The translations under genes were made by a program, and so were the position numbers. Below are positions 52,355 through 61,264 of a stretch of 64,000 nucleotides of DNA, piece by piece. Each line of letters opens with the position of its first letter. Positions within the stretch are counted from its first letter, which is position 1. This DNA is from Blautia sp. Lineage in GTDB: Bacteria > Bacillota > Clostridia > Lachnospirales > Lachnospiraceae. The stretch is from positions 1 to 64,000 of the forward strand of contig JALEJS010000005.1 in the NCBI GenBank assembly GCA_022769545.1. The letters are read 5' to 3'. The notes below the pieces were generated by a model. The model did no database searches. It was given only the letters and a program-made list of their open reading frames with translations, and had not been told where the DNA came from.

Positions 52355-54388
52355 ATGGCATCACAGGATGAAGTAAAAGTTGTTTATGGCTATTTTGAAC
52401 AGAAGGGAAATGCTCTTTGCTACCGCTATGAGGCAGAGAGACTGATCATCGAGCCGTGGGGAGAAAACAGCCTGCGTGTGCGCTCTACAAAGCTGGCACA
52501 GATGCCGGAGGAGGACTGGGCGCTTCTGAAACAGGAAAACCCCGGAACTCCCCGGATCACAGTGCGGGAAGACGGCGGAGAGATCGTGAACGGAAAAATC
52601 CGGGCAGAGATCAATCTGATCGGTAAGATCACATTTTATAACCAGAAAAACGAAATTCTTCTGGAAGAATATCTGCGCACGAGAAAAGATATGTTTGGCA
52701 GCACCTGCAGCTCTCTGGAGGTGGATGCGAGAGAATTTAAGCCAATCATCGGCGGAGATTACCGTCTGTCCATGCGGTTTATCTCCAACCCGGACGAAAA
52801 AATCTTCGGTATGGGCCAGTATCAGCAGCCGTTCCTGGATGTGAAGGGAGCAGATCTGGAGCTGGCACACAGAAATTCACAGGCAAGTGTGCCGTTTGCC
52901 GTATCCAGTCTTGGATATGGATTTCTCTGGAACAATCCGGCAGTTGGCCGTGTGAATTTCGGAAAGAATATCACCACATGGGAAGCTTTTTCCACGAAGA
53001 AGCTGGATTACTGGATCACCGCAGGAGACACACCGGCAGAAATTGAGGAGGCATATGCAAATGCCACCGGAAAAGTTCCGATGATGCCGGATTACGCTAT
53101 GGGCTTCTGGCAGTGCAAGCTCCGCTATCAGACCCAGGAAGAGCTTCTGGAGGTTGCGAGAGAATATAAGAGAAGAGGTCTGCCGATTTCTGTGATCGTT
53201 GTGGATTTCTTCCACTGGCCGATGCAGGGAGAATGGAAGTTTGATCCCACCTACTGGCCGGATCCGGATGCGATGATTGCCGAGCTGAAGGAAATGGGCA
53301 TTGAGCTGATGGTTTCCATCTGGCCTACCGTGGATTACCGCAGTGAGAACTTTGAGGAAATGAAAGGCAAGGGCCTTCTGATCCGTGTGGAATCCGGATA
53401 TCCCATCTCCATGGACTTCCAGGGAAATACGCTGCATTACGATGCGACCAATCCGGAAGCAAGAGAGTATGTGTGGGAAAAGGCAAAGAAGAATTATTAC
53501 GACAAAGGTGTCAGAGTGTTCTGGCTGGATGAGGCAGAGCCGGAATATACGGTATATGATTTTGAGAATTACCGTTATCATCTGGGGCCGGATGTGCAGG
53601 TGGGAAACATCTATCCGGTGATGTACGCCAAGACATTCTTTGACGGCATGAAGGCAGAGGGACAGGAAAACATCATCAACCTTTTGCGCTGTGCATGGGC
53701 AGGATCACAGAGATATGGCGCTCTGGTATGGTCCGGTGATATCAAATCTTCCTTCCCGAGCATGAAAAACCAGGTGGCAGCAGGTCTGAATATGGGAATG
53801 GCAGGTATTCCGTGGTGGACGACCGATATCGGCGGATTCTTCGGAGCAAACGTGAATGATCCGGCCTTCCATGAAATCCTGATTCGCTGGTTCGAGTATG
53901 GATGCTTCTGCCCGGTTATGCGTCTTCACGGATACCGCTGGCCGCTGCAGCCGCAGTATGGGACAACGGGCGGCGCAACATGCGTATCCGGTGCGCCGAA
54001 TGAAGTGTGGAGCTACACCGATCAGGTATATGAGATCCTGAGCTATTATCTGAACCTTCGTGAGAAAATCCGTCCGTACGTGGCAGAACGTATGAAGGAA
54101 GCCCACGAAAAGGGCACTCCGGTCATGCGGACGCTGTTCTATGAATTCCCGGAGGACAGGGAATCCTGGAACGTGGAAGACGAGTATATGTTCGGACCGG
54201 ATATCCTGGTAAAACCGATCACGGATGCGGGCTGTACACAGACGGCTGTCTATCTGCCGGCTGGCGCAAAATGGACCAATGCATGGACCGGTGAGGAATT
54301 TGAGGGAGGTCAGACTGTGACAACCGCAGCGCCCATCGAGCAGATTCCGCTGTTTACAAAGGACGGATACAGACTGGATCTGAAATAA
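52355..54388 (+). CDS. GH31 glycoside hydrolase, alpha-xylosidase/alpha-glucosidase-like
   Basis: A 677-aa enzyme, ribosome site AAAAGGAG. N-terminal beta-sandwich, then the barrel from about residue 245 (PDYAMGFWQCKLRYQTQEELLEVAREY). Catalytic nucleophile Asp392 in FWLDEAEPE, a WLDxxEPE form seen in CjXyl31A-like alpha-xylosidases, not the WxDMNE form of alpha-glucosidases. The acid/base is probably in WSGDIKSSF. No signal peptide, so it acts on imported oligosaccharides. It differs from the YicI-like enzyme in the same operon. Confidence 0.9.
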   Translation: MASQDEVKVVYGYFEQKGNALCYRYEAERLIIEPWGENSLRVRSTKLAQMPEEDWALLKQENPGTPRITVREDGGEIVNGKIRAEINLIGKITFYNQKNEILLEEYLRTRKDMFGSTCSSLEVDAREFKPIIGGDYRLSMRFISNPDEKIFGMGQYQQPFLDVKGADLELAHRNSQASVPFAVSSLGYGFLWNNPAVGRVNFGKNITTWEAFSTKKLDYWITAGDTPAEIEEAYANATGKVPMMPDYAMGFWQCKLRYQTQEELLEVAREYKRRGLPISVIVVDFFHWPMQGEWKFDPTYWPDPDAMIAELKEMGIELMVSIWPTVDYRSENFEEMKGKGLLIRVESGYPISMDFQGNTLHYDATNPEAREYVWEKAKKNYYDKGVRVFWLDEAEPEYTVYDFENYRYHLGPDVQVGNIYPVMYAKTFFDGMKAEGQENIINLLRCAWAGSQRYGALVWSGDIKSSFPSMKNQVAAGLNMGMAGIPWWTTDIGGFFGANVNDPAFHEILIRWFEYGCFCPVMRLHGYRWPLQPQYGTTGGATCVSGAPNEVWSYTDQVYEILSYYLNLREKIRPYVAERMKEAHEKGTPVMRTLFYEFPEDRESWNVEDEYMFGPDILVKPITDAGCTQTAVYLPAGAKWTNAWTGEEFEGGQTVTTAAPIEQIPLFTKDGYRLDLK

Positions 54389-54450
54389 TGCAGAAGCAGT
54401 GCGGAAACAGTGCAGAAATAATGCAGAAATAATGATGTCGGAGGAATCGG

Positions 54451-55110
54451 ATGAAAAAACAGGACAAATCCTTTGGGAAAAAAATGTTTGACTTTGATGG
54501 CAATTTTTACACCTATACGGGAAAGATTTTTGATCTGCTGCTGGTGAGTGTCTACTGGCTGATCGGATGTCTTCCAGTGATTACGATTGGAGCATCCTTC
54601 AGTGCGTTATATGCGGCAGTGACAAAATCTGTGCGGCATGACCGGGATTCGGTGTCTGCCCAGTTCTGGCACGCATATAAGCAGAACCTTCTTTCATCCA
54701 TTCCTCTTACATTGATTTACGGAGGCGTGATTTTTCTCATGTTTCTGAATATCGGTATTCTGCATGCGAAAACGAACGGCTTATTTGGATTGTTTTTTAT
54801 TGTTTTGTATGCACTGGTGATTGTATTTTTTATCGCCGCTGCATGCTATGTATTTCCGGCGCTGTCGCGGTTTGCGATGCCGTCAGGATGGTTTGTAAAA
54901 TTATCTTTTTATATGACTGTCAAACATTTGCCGATCACACTGATGCTGCTGGTGATGTTTGCGGCATCCTACCTGGCGCTGCTGGCTCAGCCGGCATTGT
55001 TTCTGGTGATTCCGGGAGTGGTTTCCTGTGTGTCGTCTTATATGATCGAACCGCTTCTGGACCGGCATATGCCAGAGGAAAATCATACATCAGGGGAAAA
55101 CTGTGAGTAG
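54451..55110 (+). CDS. YesL family membrane protein (DUF624)
   Basis: A 219-aa membrane protein with about five helices: LLVSVYWLIGCLPVITIGASFSALYAA is the typical YesL start. Such genes accompany YesM/YesN and CUT1 permeases in sugar loci; the function is unknown. Preceded by a run of imperfect repeats (AGTGCAGAAATA-like) at about 54390-54430 and a GGAGGAA site. Confidence 0.88.
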   Translation: MKKQDKSFGKKMFDFDGNFYTYTGKIFDLLLVSVYWLIGCLPVITIGASFSALYAAVTKSVRHDRDSVSAQFWHAYKQNLLSSIPLTLIYGGVIFLMFLNIGILHAKTNGLFGLFFIVLYALVIVFFIAAACYVFPALSRFAMPSGWFVKLSFYMTVKHLPITLMLLVMFAASYLALLAQPALFLVIPGVVSCVSSYMIEPLLDRHMPEENHTSGENCE

Positions 55111-55125
55111 GAGGAGTGGACAAAG

Positions 55126-57414
55126 ATGAAATTTACAAATGGATTCTGGTTAATGAGAGAAGAATATGAGCCCACCTTTGCGGTGGAATACGCAGGCCAT
55201 GAAGTGGAAGGTGAGAGCCTTGTGGTCTATGGAGTGGCAAAGCACATTACGGATCGTGGAGACTGTCTCAATATCGGGATGCTGACAGTGACCTTCACAA
55301 GTCCGATGGAGGATGTGATTCACACAGAGGTGACTCATTTTGACGGGAAAGCCGGGAAATCGGTCCGGCCAGTCATATATCCCGCGGAACGTACGGTGGC
55401 TGTCACAGAAGATGAGAGTACACTGACTTATCAGAGCGGGACAGCAAAAGCAGTGATTGCGAAGGCACCGGGCAGCTGGTGCGTGGCTTATTACAGAAAT
55501 GACAGCTTTCTGACCATGTCGGATTACCGGAACATGGCCAGGATGCTTAACAAAAAGACCGGGGAAAGCTACATGGTCGAACAGCTCAGCCTGGATACCG
55601 GGGAATATGTATACGGACTGGGAGAGCGTTTTACCGCATTTGTGAAAAACGGACAGATCGTGGAGAACTGGAACGAGGACGGCGGTACAGCCAGTGAGCA
55701 GGGCTATAAGTGTATCCCGTTCTACCTGAGCAATAAAGGCTACGGCATTCTGGTGGACACGCTGGGAGAGGTATCCTTTGAGATCGGCAGCGAAAAGGTG
55801 GAGGAGGTACAGTTCTCGGTACCGGGTGAAACACTTGGCTATTATGTGATAGCAGGAGAAGATCCGAAGGGAGCTGTTTCCAGATACTGTGAACTGACCG
55901 GAAAGCCGGCACTTCCTCCGGCATGGTCCTTCGGACTCTGGCTGACGACCTCCTTTACGACAAATTATGATGAGGAAACGACCAGCAGTTTTATTCAGGG
56001 AATGGAAGACAGAGAGATTCCGCTTCATGTATTCCATTTCGACTGCTACTGGATGCGTGCCTACCGGTGGTGTGACTTTATCTGGGATCCGGATACCTTC
56101 TCCGATCCGGAGGGAATGCTGAAGCGTTACCATGACCGCGGTCTGAAAATCTGTGTGTGGATCAATCCCTACATCGGGCAGATGTCCTGTCTGTTTAAAG
56201 AAGGAAAAGAAAATGGCTACCTGTTAAAGAAGACAGACGGCTCTGTATGGCAGACCGATCTGTGGCAGCCAGGCATGGCACTGGTGGATTTCACAAATCC
56301 GGATGCGGTGGCCTGGTACCAGAGTAAGCTGAAAGCGCTTCTGGACATGGGTGTGGACTGCTTTAAGACAGACTTCGGTGAGAGAGTTCCGGTAACGGAT
56401 ATTCAGTGGTTTGACGGCTCGGATCCGGTGGATATGCATAATGCTTATACCTATCTGTATAACCAGGCGGTATTTACATTGCTGGAACAGGAAAAACAGA
56501 AAGGCAATGCAGTTCTGTTTGCCCGTTCGGCAACGGTTGGCGGACAGCAGTTCCCGGCACATTGGGGCGGTGACTGTTCTGCAACCTACAGCTCCATGGC
56601 AGAGACGCTGCGCGGCGGTCTTTCCCTTGCCTGCGGCGGATTCGGATTCTGGAGCCACGACATCAGTGGATTTGAACAGACGGCATCGCCGGATATTTAT
56701 AAGAGATGGTGCCAGTTTGGCCTTATGAGCTCCCACAGCCGTCTGCACGGAAGCTCTTCTTACCGTGTACCGTGGCTGTTTGATGACGAAGCCAGCGTGG
56801 TATTAAAGGAAATGGTGGAGCTGAAATGCCGCCTGATGCCGTATCTGTATCAGATGGCTGTGGTTTCCGCAGAAACCGGTGTGCCGATGATGCGCCCCAT
56901 GTTTATGGAGTATCCGAAGGACCGTACCTGTCTGCCGCTGGATATGCAGTATATGATGGGTGACAGCCTGCTGGTGGCTCCTGTTTTCCGAGAAAACGGA
57001 GAAGTGGAATATTATCTCCCGCAGGGCAGATGGTACAATCTGATGACCGGTGAGCTCCGGGAAGGCGGAAGATGGCATACCGATACATTTGATTATCATG
57101 CAATGCCCCTGATGGTGGCACCGGGCAGGATCCTTGCAGTCGGAAGCATCAGCACAAAGCCGGATTATGATTATGCGGCAGGTGTGACGCTGGGTGTCTC
57201 CTGGCTGGCTGACGGGGAAAGCACACAGGTGACGATTCCGGATATCAGCGGAAAACCGGTGATGACAGCAGAAGCAGTCAGATGCGGACAGAAGATCACA
57301 GTGACAGTGCAGGGAGGAGACGGCACCTGGAAGACAAAAGCACTCTGGGATCCGGATGCCGTGATCAGCAGAGACGATAATCAGGCAGTGATTACTTTAA
57401 GTGAAGGAAAATAG
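55126..57414 (+). CDS. yicI: alpha-xylosidase, YicI type (GH31)
   Basis: A 762-aa enzyme close in length to E. coli YicI (772). N-terminal beta domains up to about 265; the barrel starts PPAWSFGLWLTTSFTTNYDEETT. Nucleophile Asp416 in KTDFGERVP, the YicI-specific KTDFGE form. Acid/base Asp483 in HWGGDCSATYSSMAETLRGG. Removes alpha-1,6-linked xylose from the reducing-end-free side of xyloglucan oligosaccharides such as isoprimeverose. No signal peptide. Starts 15 bases after yesL. Confidence 0.93.
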   Translation: MKFTNGFWLMREEYEPTFAVEYAGHEVEGESLVVYGVAKHITDRGDCLNIGMLTVTFTSPMEDVIHTEVTHFDGKAGKSVRPVIYPAERTVAVTEDESTLTYQSGTAKAVIAKAPGSWCVAYYRNDSFLTMSDYRNMARMLNKKTGESYMVEQLSLDTGEYVYGLGERFTAFVKNGQIVENWNEDGGTASEQGYKCIPFYLSNKGYGILVDTLGEVSFEIGSEKVEEVQFSVPGETLGYYVIAGEDPKGAVSRYCELTGKPALPPAWSFGLWLTTSFTTNYDEETTSSFIQGMEDREIPLHVFHFDCYWMRAYRWCDFIWDPDTFSDPEGMLKRYHDRGLKICVWINPYIGQMSCLFKEGKENGYLLKKTDGSVWQTDLWQPGMALVDFTNPDAVAWYQSKLKALLDMGVDCFKTDFGERVPVTDIQWFDGSDPVDMHNAYTYLYNQAVFTLLEQEKQKGNAVLFARSATVGGQQFPAHWGGDCSATYSSMAETLRGGLSLACGGFGFWSHDISGFEQTASPDIYKRWCQFGLMSSHSRLHGSSSYRVPWLFDDEASVVLKEMVELKCRLMPYLYQMAVVSAETGVPMMRPMFMEYPKDRTCLPLDMQYMMGDSLLVAPVFRENGEVEYYLPQGRWYNLMTGELREGGRWHTDTFDYHAMPLMVAPGRILAVGSISTKPDYDYAAGVTLGVSWLADGESTQVTIPDISGKPVMTAEAVRCGQKITVTVQGGDGTWKTKALWDPDAVISRDDNQAVITLSEGK

Positions 57415-57422
57415 GTACCGAT

Positions 57423-59333
57423 ATGAAAAATAATATCCGTTCTGTTTCTTTAAAACAGACAAAATGTGATGATAAATTCTGGTCTCCTTATCAGAAGCTT
57501 GTGGTGGATACGGTGATACCATATCAGCAGAAAATTCTGAATGATGAGATACCAGGTGCGGAAAAAAGCCATGCGATCGCAAATTTCCGGATTGCTGCCG
57601 GCATGGAGCAGGGGGAATTTTACGGTATGGTTTTCCAGGACAGTGATGTGGCGAAGTGGCTGGAAGCAGTGGCCTATTCTCTGTGGGTACATCCGGATCC
57701 GGAGCTGGAAAAGTATGCGGATGAAGTCATTGATATTGTTGCGAAAGCGCAGCAGGAGGATGGCTATCTGGATACCTATTTTACGATTAAGGAGCCGGAG
57801 CATCGCTGGAAAAACCTGCTGGAAGGCCATGAGCTGTACTGTATGGGACACATGATGGAAGCTGCCTGCGGTTACTATGAGGTGACCGGCAAGAAGAAAA
57901 TTCTCGAGGTAGCGGAGAAGATGACCGACTGTATAGCTTCTGTATTTGATGAAGAGCATTACGGAATTCCGGGACACGAGGAAGTGGAAGTGGGGCTTAT
58001 GCGGCTCTACGAGGTGACCGGAGACGAGAAATACAGCAGACTGGCATCTTATTTCATTGAGAGCAGAGGAAAGCGCAAAGACTTTTTTCACGAGGAAAAA
58101 GACAATCGCGACTTTGATATTTTCAACATGGATCCGGATTATCTGGAGTACAACCAGTCGCATGCGCCGGTACGGGAGCAGACCTCCGCGGAAGGACATG
58201 CAGTGCGTGCGGTCTATCTTTACCGTGCCATGGCAAATCTTGCGGCAGCCACACAGGATGAATCTCTGAAGCAGGCATGTGAGAGACTGATGGACAGCAT
58301 TCTTCAGAAAAAAATGTATCTTACCGGTGCAATCGGATCCTCCGGAGAGTGGGAAGCTTTTTCAAAGGATTACGACCTTCCCCCGGACAGAGCATATGCG
58401 GAAACCTGTGCACAGATCGGTCTGGTATTTTTCGCAAAAGCCATGCTGGATATGGAACCGAAAGGAAAATATGCAGATGTGATGGAACGCTGCATTTATA
58501 ATTCCACCATCAGCGGCATGCAGCTGGACGGCAGACATTTCTTCTACGTAAATCCGCTGGAGACAAATCCGGGACTTTCCGGGGAGGTCTTTGGCATGAA
58601 GCATGTGCTTCCGGAGCGTCCGGGCTGGTATGCGTGTGCATGCTGTCCTCCGAACCTGGCAAGAATGATCCTTTCCATCGGAAAATACTGCTGGAATGAA
58701 AGTGAGGATACGATTTACGCGCATCTTATGATCGGGCAGAGGGCAGAGCTTGCACATGCGGACATTGCTGTAGAAAGCGGTTATCCGTGGAAGGGTGAGG
58801 CCCGATATACGCTGACACCGAAGACGGAAGAACCGTTTGCTCTGGCAATTCATGTGCCGGGATATGTATCGGCAGATACGCTGAAAATCACAGTGAATGG
58901 TGAGGCGGCAGAGTATCAGATGAAAGATGGCTATGCATACATCCTGCGAAAATGGAATGAGGGAGATGTGGCAGAAATGAACTTCCCCATGGAAATCCGC
59001 AGAATGTACGGAACGGTACGCTGCATTGACACGGCAGGATGTGTCGGGCTGATGCGCGGTCCCATCGTATACTGTATCGAGGGCGTTGATAACGGACCGC
59101 AGCTCCAGGCGCTGATTCTCCCCCGTGAGAGCAGCATTTCGGAACACTGGGAGACGGAAGGTGTTCTGGCAGGTACCGTGACACTGTCCATGGAAGGACT
59201 CCGGGAAGAGGACAGCGACGAGCTGTACTCCACAGCTGCGCCGGAAAAGAAACCGGTGAAGATCAGGGCGGTACCGTATTACATCTGGGGAAACCGCGGA
59301 CTGGGACAGATGAGAGTTTGGATCCGGGAATAA
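57423..59333 (+). CDS. GH127 beta-L-arabinofuranosidase (DUF1680)
   Basis: A 636-aa enzyme starting 8 bases after the alpha-xylosidase stop. (Alpha/alpha)6 barrel and C-terminal beta domains, with no signal peptide. Zinc-thiolate catalytic site: CACCPPN with Cys405, Cys407 and Cys408 (Cys417 is the nucleophile in HypBA1, equivalent to Cys407 here) and the upstream Glu region AIGSSGEWEAF and RAYAETCAQIG. HypBA1-type enzymes release beta-L-arabinofuranose from plant hydroxyproline-linked arabino-oligosaccharides; some relatives act on rhamnogalacturonan II sugars. Alternative substrates are possible. The last gene of the operon. Confidence 0.9.
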   Translation: MKNNIRSVSLKQTKCDDKFWSPYQKLVVDTVIPYQQKILNDEIPGAEKSHAIANFRIAAGMEQGEFYGMVFQDSDVAKWLEAVAYSLWVHPDPELEKYADEVIDIVAKAQQEDGYLDTYFTIKEPEHRWKNLLEGHELYCMGHMMEAACGYYEVTGKKKILEVAEKMTDCIASVFDEEHYGIPGHEEVEVGLMRLYEVTGDEKYSRLASYFIESRGKRKDFFHEEKDNRDFDIFNMDPDYLEYNQSHAPVREQTSAEGHAVRAVYLYRAMANLAAATQDESLKQACERLMDSILQKKMYLTGAIGSSGEWEAFSKDYDLPPDRAYAETCAQIGLVFFAKAMLDMEPKGKYADVMERCIYNSTISGMQLDGRHFFYVNPLETNPGLSGEVFGMKHVLPERPGWYACACCPPNLARMILSIGKYCWNESEDTIYAHLMIGQRAELAHADIAVESGYPWKGEARYTLTPKTEEPFALAIHVPGYVSADTLKITVNGEAAEYQMKDGYAYILRKWNEGDVAEMNFPMEIRRMYGTVRCIDTAGCVGLMRGPIVYCIEGVDNGPQLQALILPRESSISEHWETEGVLAGTVTLSMEGLREEDSDELYSTAAPEKKPVKIRAVPYYIWGNRGLGQMRVWIRE

Positions 59334-59414
59334 AAAAGTGGACTTGTTTCAGAATCAAATTGTGTTTCCTCGAAAAAACATACTGCATGACAGCGTATTT
59401 TTTTAAATTAGCTA

Positions 59415-59443
59415 TTGCAAAATCCGACATTTTTTTCTAAAAT
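59415..59443 (+). promoter_or_regulatory. promoter of the aspartate kinase gene
   Basis: TTGCAA (59415-59420) and TAAAAT (59438-59443) are separated by 17 bases. A weak hairpin with a T run (about 59380-59407) may end the preceding operon. No lysine riboswitch fits in this 80-base leader. Confidence 0.6.
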
Positions 59444-59483
59444 GTATACGGATTTTTATGAGACAAATGCGAGGAAATATATT

Positions 59484-60803
59484 ATGAAAAAAGTAGTGAA
59501 GTTTGGAGGCAGTTCTCTGGCAAATGCAGAGCAGTTCCAGAAAGTCGGAAATATTATCCGCAGTGATGAGAGCAGAAGGTTTGTTGTTCCCTCTGCGCCG
59601 GGCAAACGCTTTTCCGGTGATACGAAAGTAACAGACATGCTTTACCGGTGCTACGAGGCGGCACAGGAAGGCGAGGACTTTATAAACCAGCTGAAAGCAA
59701 TCAAGGATCGTTATTATGAGATCATCCGTGGACTGAATCTGAATCTTTCTCTGGAGGAAGAATTCAATCAGATCAAAACGGATTTTGAATTGCAGGCAGG
59801 AAGAGAATATGCGGCATCCAGAGGAGAGTTTCTCAATGGAAAAATTATGGCAGCATATCTTGGCTATGAATTTATCGATGCGGCAGATGTGATTCGTTTT
59901 CACAGAGACGGCGGATTCGATCCGGAAACGACCAATGAACTTCTTTCCAAACGTCTTTTCAGATGTGAGAATGCAGTCATTCCGGGATTCTACGGAGCAT
60001 CTGCAGATGGCATTGTAAAAACCTTCTCGAGAGGCGGTTCCGATGTCACAGGCTCTCTTGTGGCAAGAGCCATTAAAGCAGACATGTATGAGAACTGGAC
60101 CGATGTATCCGGATTCCTTGTGACAGATCCGAGAATCGTAAAGGACCCGGTGGCCATTGAATCCATCACGTACCGTGAGCTTCGTGAGCTTTCCTATATG
60201 GGAGCGACCGTACTTCACGAAGAAGCGATTTTCCCTGTTCGAAAAGAGGGAATTCCCATCAATATCCGCAATACCAATAAGCCGGAGGATGAGGGAACCT
60301 ATATTGTGGAAAGCACCTGCAGAAAACCGAAGTACACGATTACCGGTATTGCCGGCAAAAAAGGCTTCTGTTCGATCAGTGTGGAGAAATCTCTGATGAA
60401 CAATGAAATCGGATTCGGCAGAAAGATTCTTCAGGTTTTTGAAGATCAGGGAATCAGTTTTGAACATATGCCTTCCGGTATAGATACGATGACGGTTTAC
60501 GTGCATCAGGATGAATTTGAGCAGAAAGAGCAGCAGGTGATAGCGGGAATTCATCGGGCTGTACAGCCGGATCTGGTGGAAATGGAATCAGATCTTGCGC
60601 TGATCGCAGTTGTTGGACGCGGAATGAAATCCACGCGCGGAACTGCAGGCAGAATCTTCTCCGCACTTGCACATGCAAATGTAAATGTGAAGATGATCGA
60701 TCAGGGATCCAGCGAGCTGAATATCATTATCGGAGTAGAAGACCGCGATTTTGAGACAGCCGTAAGAGCAATTTACGATATTTTTGTAATGACACAGTGT
60801 TAA
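59484..60803 (+). CDS. aspartate kinase
   Basis: A 439-aa enzyme; ATG 59484 follows GAGGAAA, and the in-frame reading from 59415 starts within the promoter. Kinase domain: KVVKFGGSSLANAEQF, then FSRGGSDVTGSLVARAI and TDPRIVKDP. Two C-terminal ACT domains (ITGIAGKKGFCSISVEKSLMN and LALIAVVGRGMKSTRGTAGRIF). Phosphorylates aspartate at the start of the lysine/threonine/methionine pathway, with feedback through ACT. A monocistronic unit. Confidence 0.92.
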   Translation: MKKVVKFGGSSLANAEQFQKVGNIIRSDESRRFVVPSAPGKRFSGDTKVTDMLYRCYEAAQEGEDFINQLKAIKDRYYEIIRGLNLNLSLEEEFNQIKTDFELQAGREYAASRGEFLNGKIMAAYLGYEFIDAADVIRFHRDGGFDPETTNELLSKRLFRCENAVIPGFYGASADGIVKTFSRGGSDVTGSLVARAIKADMYENWTDVSGFLVTDPRIVKDPVAIESITYRELRELSYMGATVLHEEAIFPVRKEGIPINIRNTNKPEDEGTYIVESTCRKPKYTITGIAGKKGFCSISVEKSLMNNEIGFGRKILQVFEDQGISFEHMPSGIDTMTVYVHQDEFEQKEQQVIAGIHRAVQPDLVEMESDLALIAVVGRGMKSTRGTAGRIFSALAHANVNVKMIDQGSSELNIIIGVEDRDFETAVRAIYDIFVMTQC

Positions 60804-60818
60804 AACAGACTACTCCCT

Positions 60819-60859
60819 ATGGCAGTGATTCCATACATGTGGAATCGCTGCCATTTTTT
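60819..60859 (+). terminator. terminator of the aspartate kinase gene
   Basis: ATGGCAGTGATTCC (60819-60832) pairs with GGAATCGCTGCCAT (60841-60854) with one G-T, then TTTTT. Confidence 0.9.
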
Positions 60860-60918
60860 GTGTATGAGCGTGTCGTCTGAGGATATGACCGCAGATGAGC
60901 TTGTTTTGCTGCTCGCCT

Positions 60919-61000
60919 CTCGAATTCTTATCATTACCGCCATTCGCTCGGAACTCGCTTCGCTCAGACATCTCGCTCGGTGGCGGATTTCATTCTCGAG
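60919..61000. repeat. long imperfect inverted repeat with CTCGCT-rich loop
   Basis: CTCGA and CCGCCA (60919-60942) pair with TGGCGG and CTCGAG (60981-61000), partly interrupted. The loop is rich in (A/T)CTCGCT units. It resembles the short palindromic intergenic repeats seen in Lachnospiraceae; the function is unknown. It fills part of the 460-base gap between aspartate kinase and the repair genes, with the short minus-strand frame next to it and the SOS promoter after that. Confidence 0.45.
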
Positions 61001-61006
61001 ACTCGC

Positions 61007-61111
61007 TTACGCAAAACGGCGAATCATCTGCTTGTCATAGCCCATAGACCTCCACGTTTTCTCACACAATCCCATCACGATTCCTATATCTTCATGAAAT
61101 TCATCTGCCAT
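61007..61111 (-). CDS. small minus-strand ORF of unknown nature
   Basis: A 34-codon frame from ATG (61111) reading MADEFHEDIGIVMGLCEKTW, then MGYDKQMIRRFA and TAA; the open frame reaches back to about 61169. The amino-acid mix looks protein-like, but the ribosome site is weak and length is minimal, so it may be a gene remnant or chance. It lies between the inverted repeat and the SOS box, divergent to the repair operon. Confidence 0.25.
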   Translation of the reverse strand: MADEFHEDIGIVMGLCEKTWRSMGYDKQMIRRFA

Positions 61112-61163
61112 GTACGCCACACCCGCTGCCGCGGTCTGATTTAACTCGTCCCGTTTTATGGCC

Positions 61164-61211
61164 TTGAACTTTCAGAACAAATGTTCTATAATATAACAAA
61201 ACACATGTTCG
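61164..61211 (+). promoter_or_regulatory. LexA/SOS-box promoter of the DNA-repair pair
   Basis: TTGAAC (61164-61169) and TATAAT (61187-61192) are separated by 17 bases. GAACAAATGTTC (61175-61186), a perfect GAAC-N4-GTTC SOS box of the Firmicute LexA (DinR) type, occupies the spacer up to the -10 box. A second, one-mismatch copy AAACACATGTTC lies at 61199-61210, just after the expected start. This arrangement should repress transcription until DNA damage. Confidence 0.85.
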
Positions 61212-61264
61212 ATACATGAAAGAAACAGAAAAGAGAGGAAAACAGAAAGGCGGGGAAAGAACAG

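Noticed and set aside
59344-59483. Lysine riboswitch before aspartate kinase
   Set aside because: The leader from the predicted start is about 40 bases, far too short, and no conserved riboswitch core is visible.
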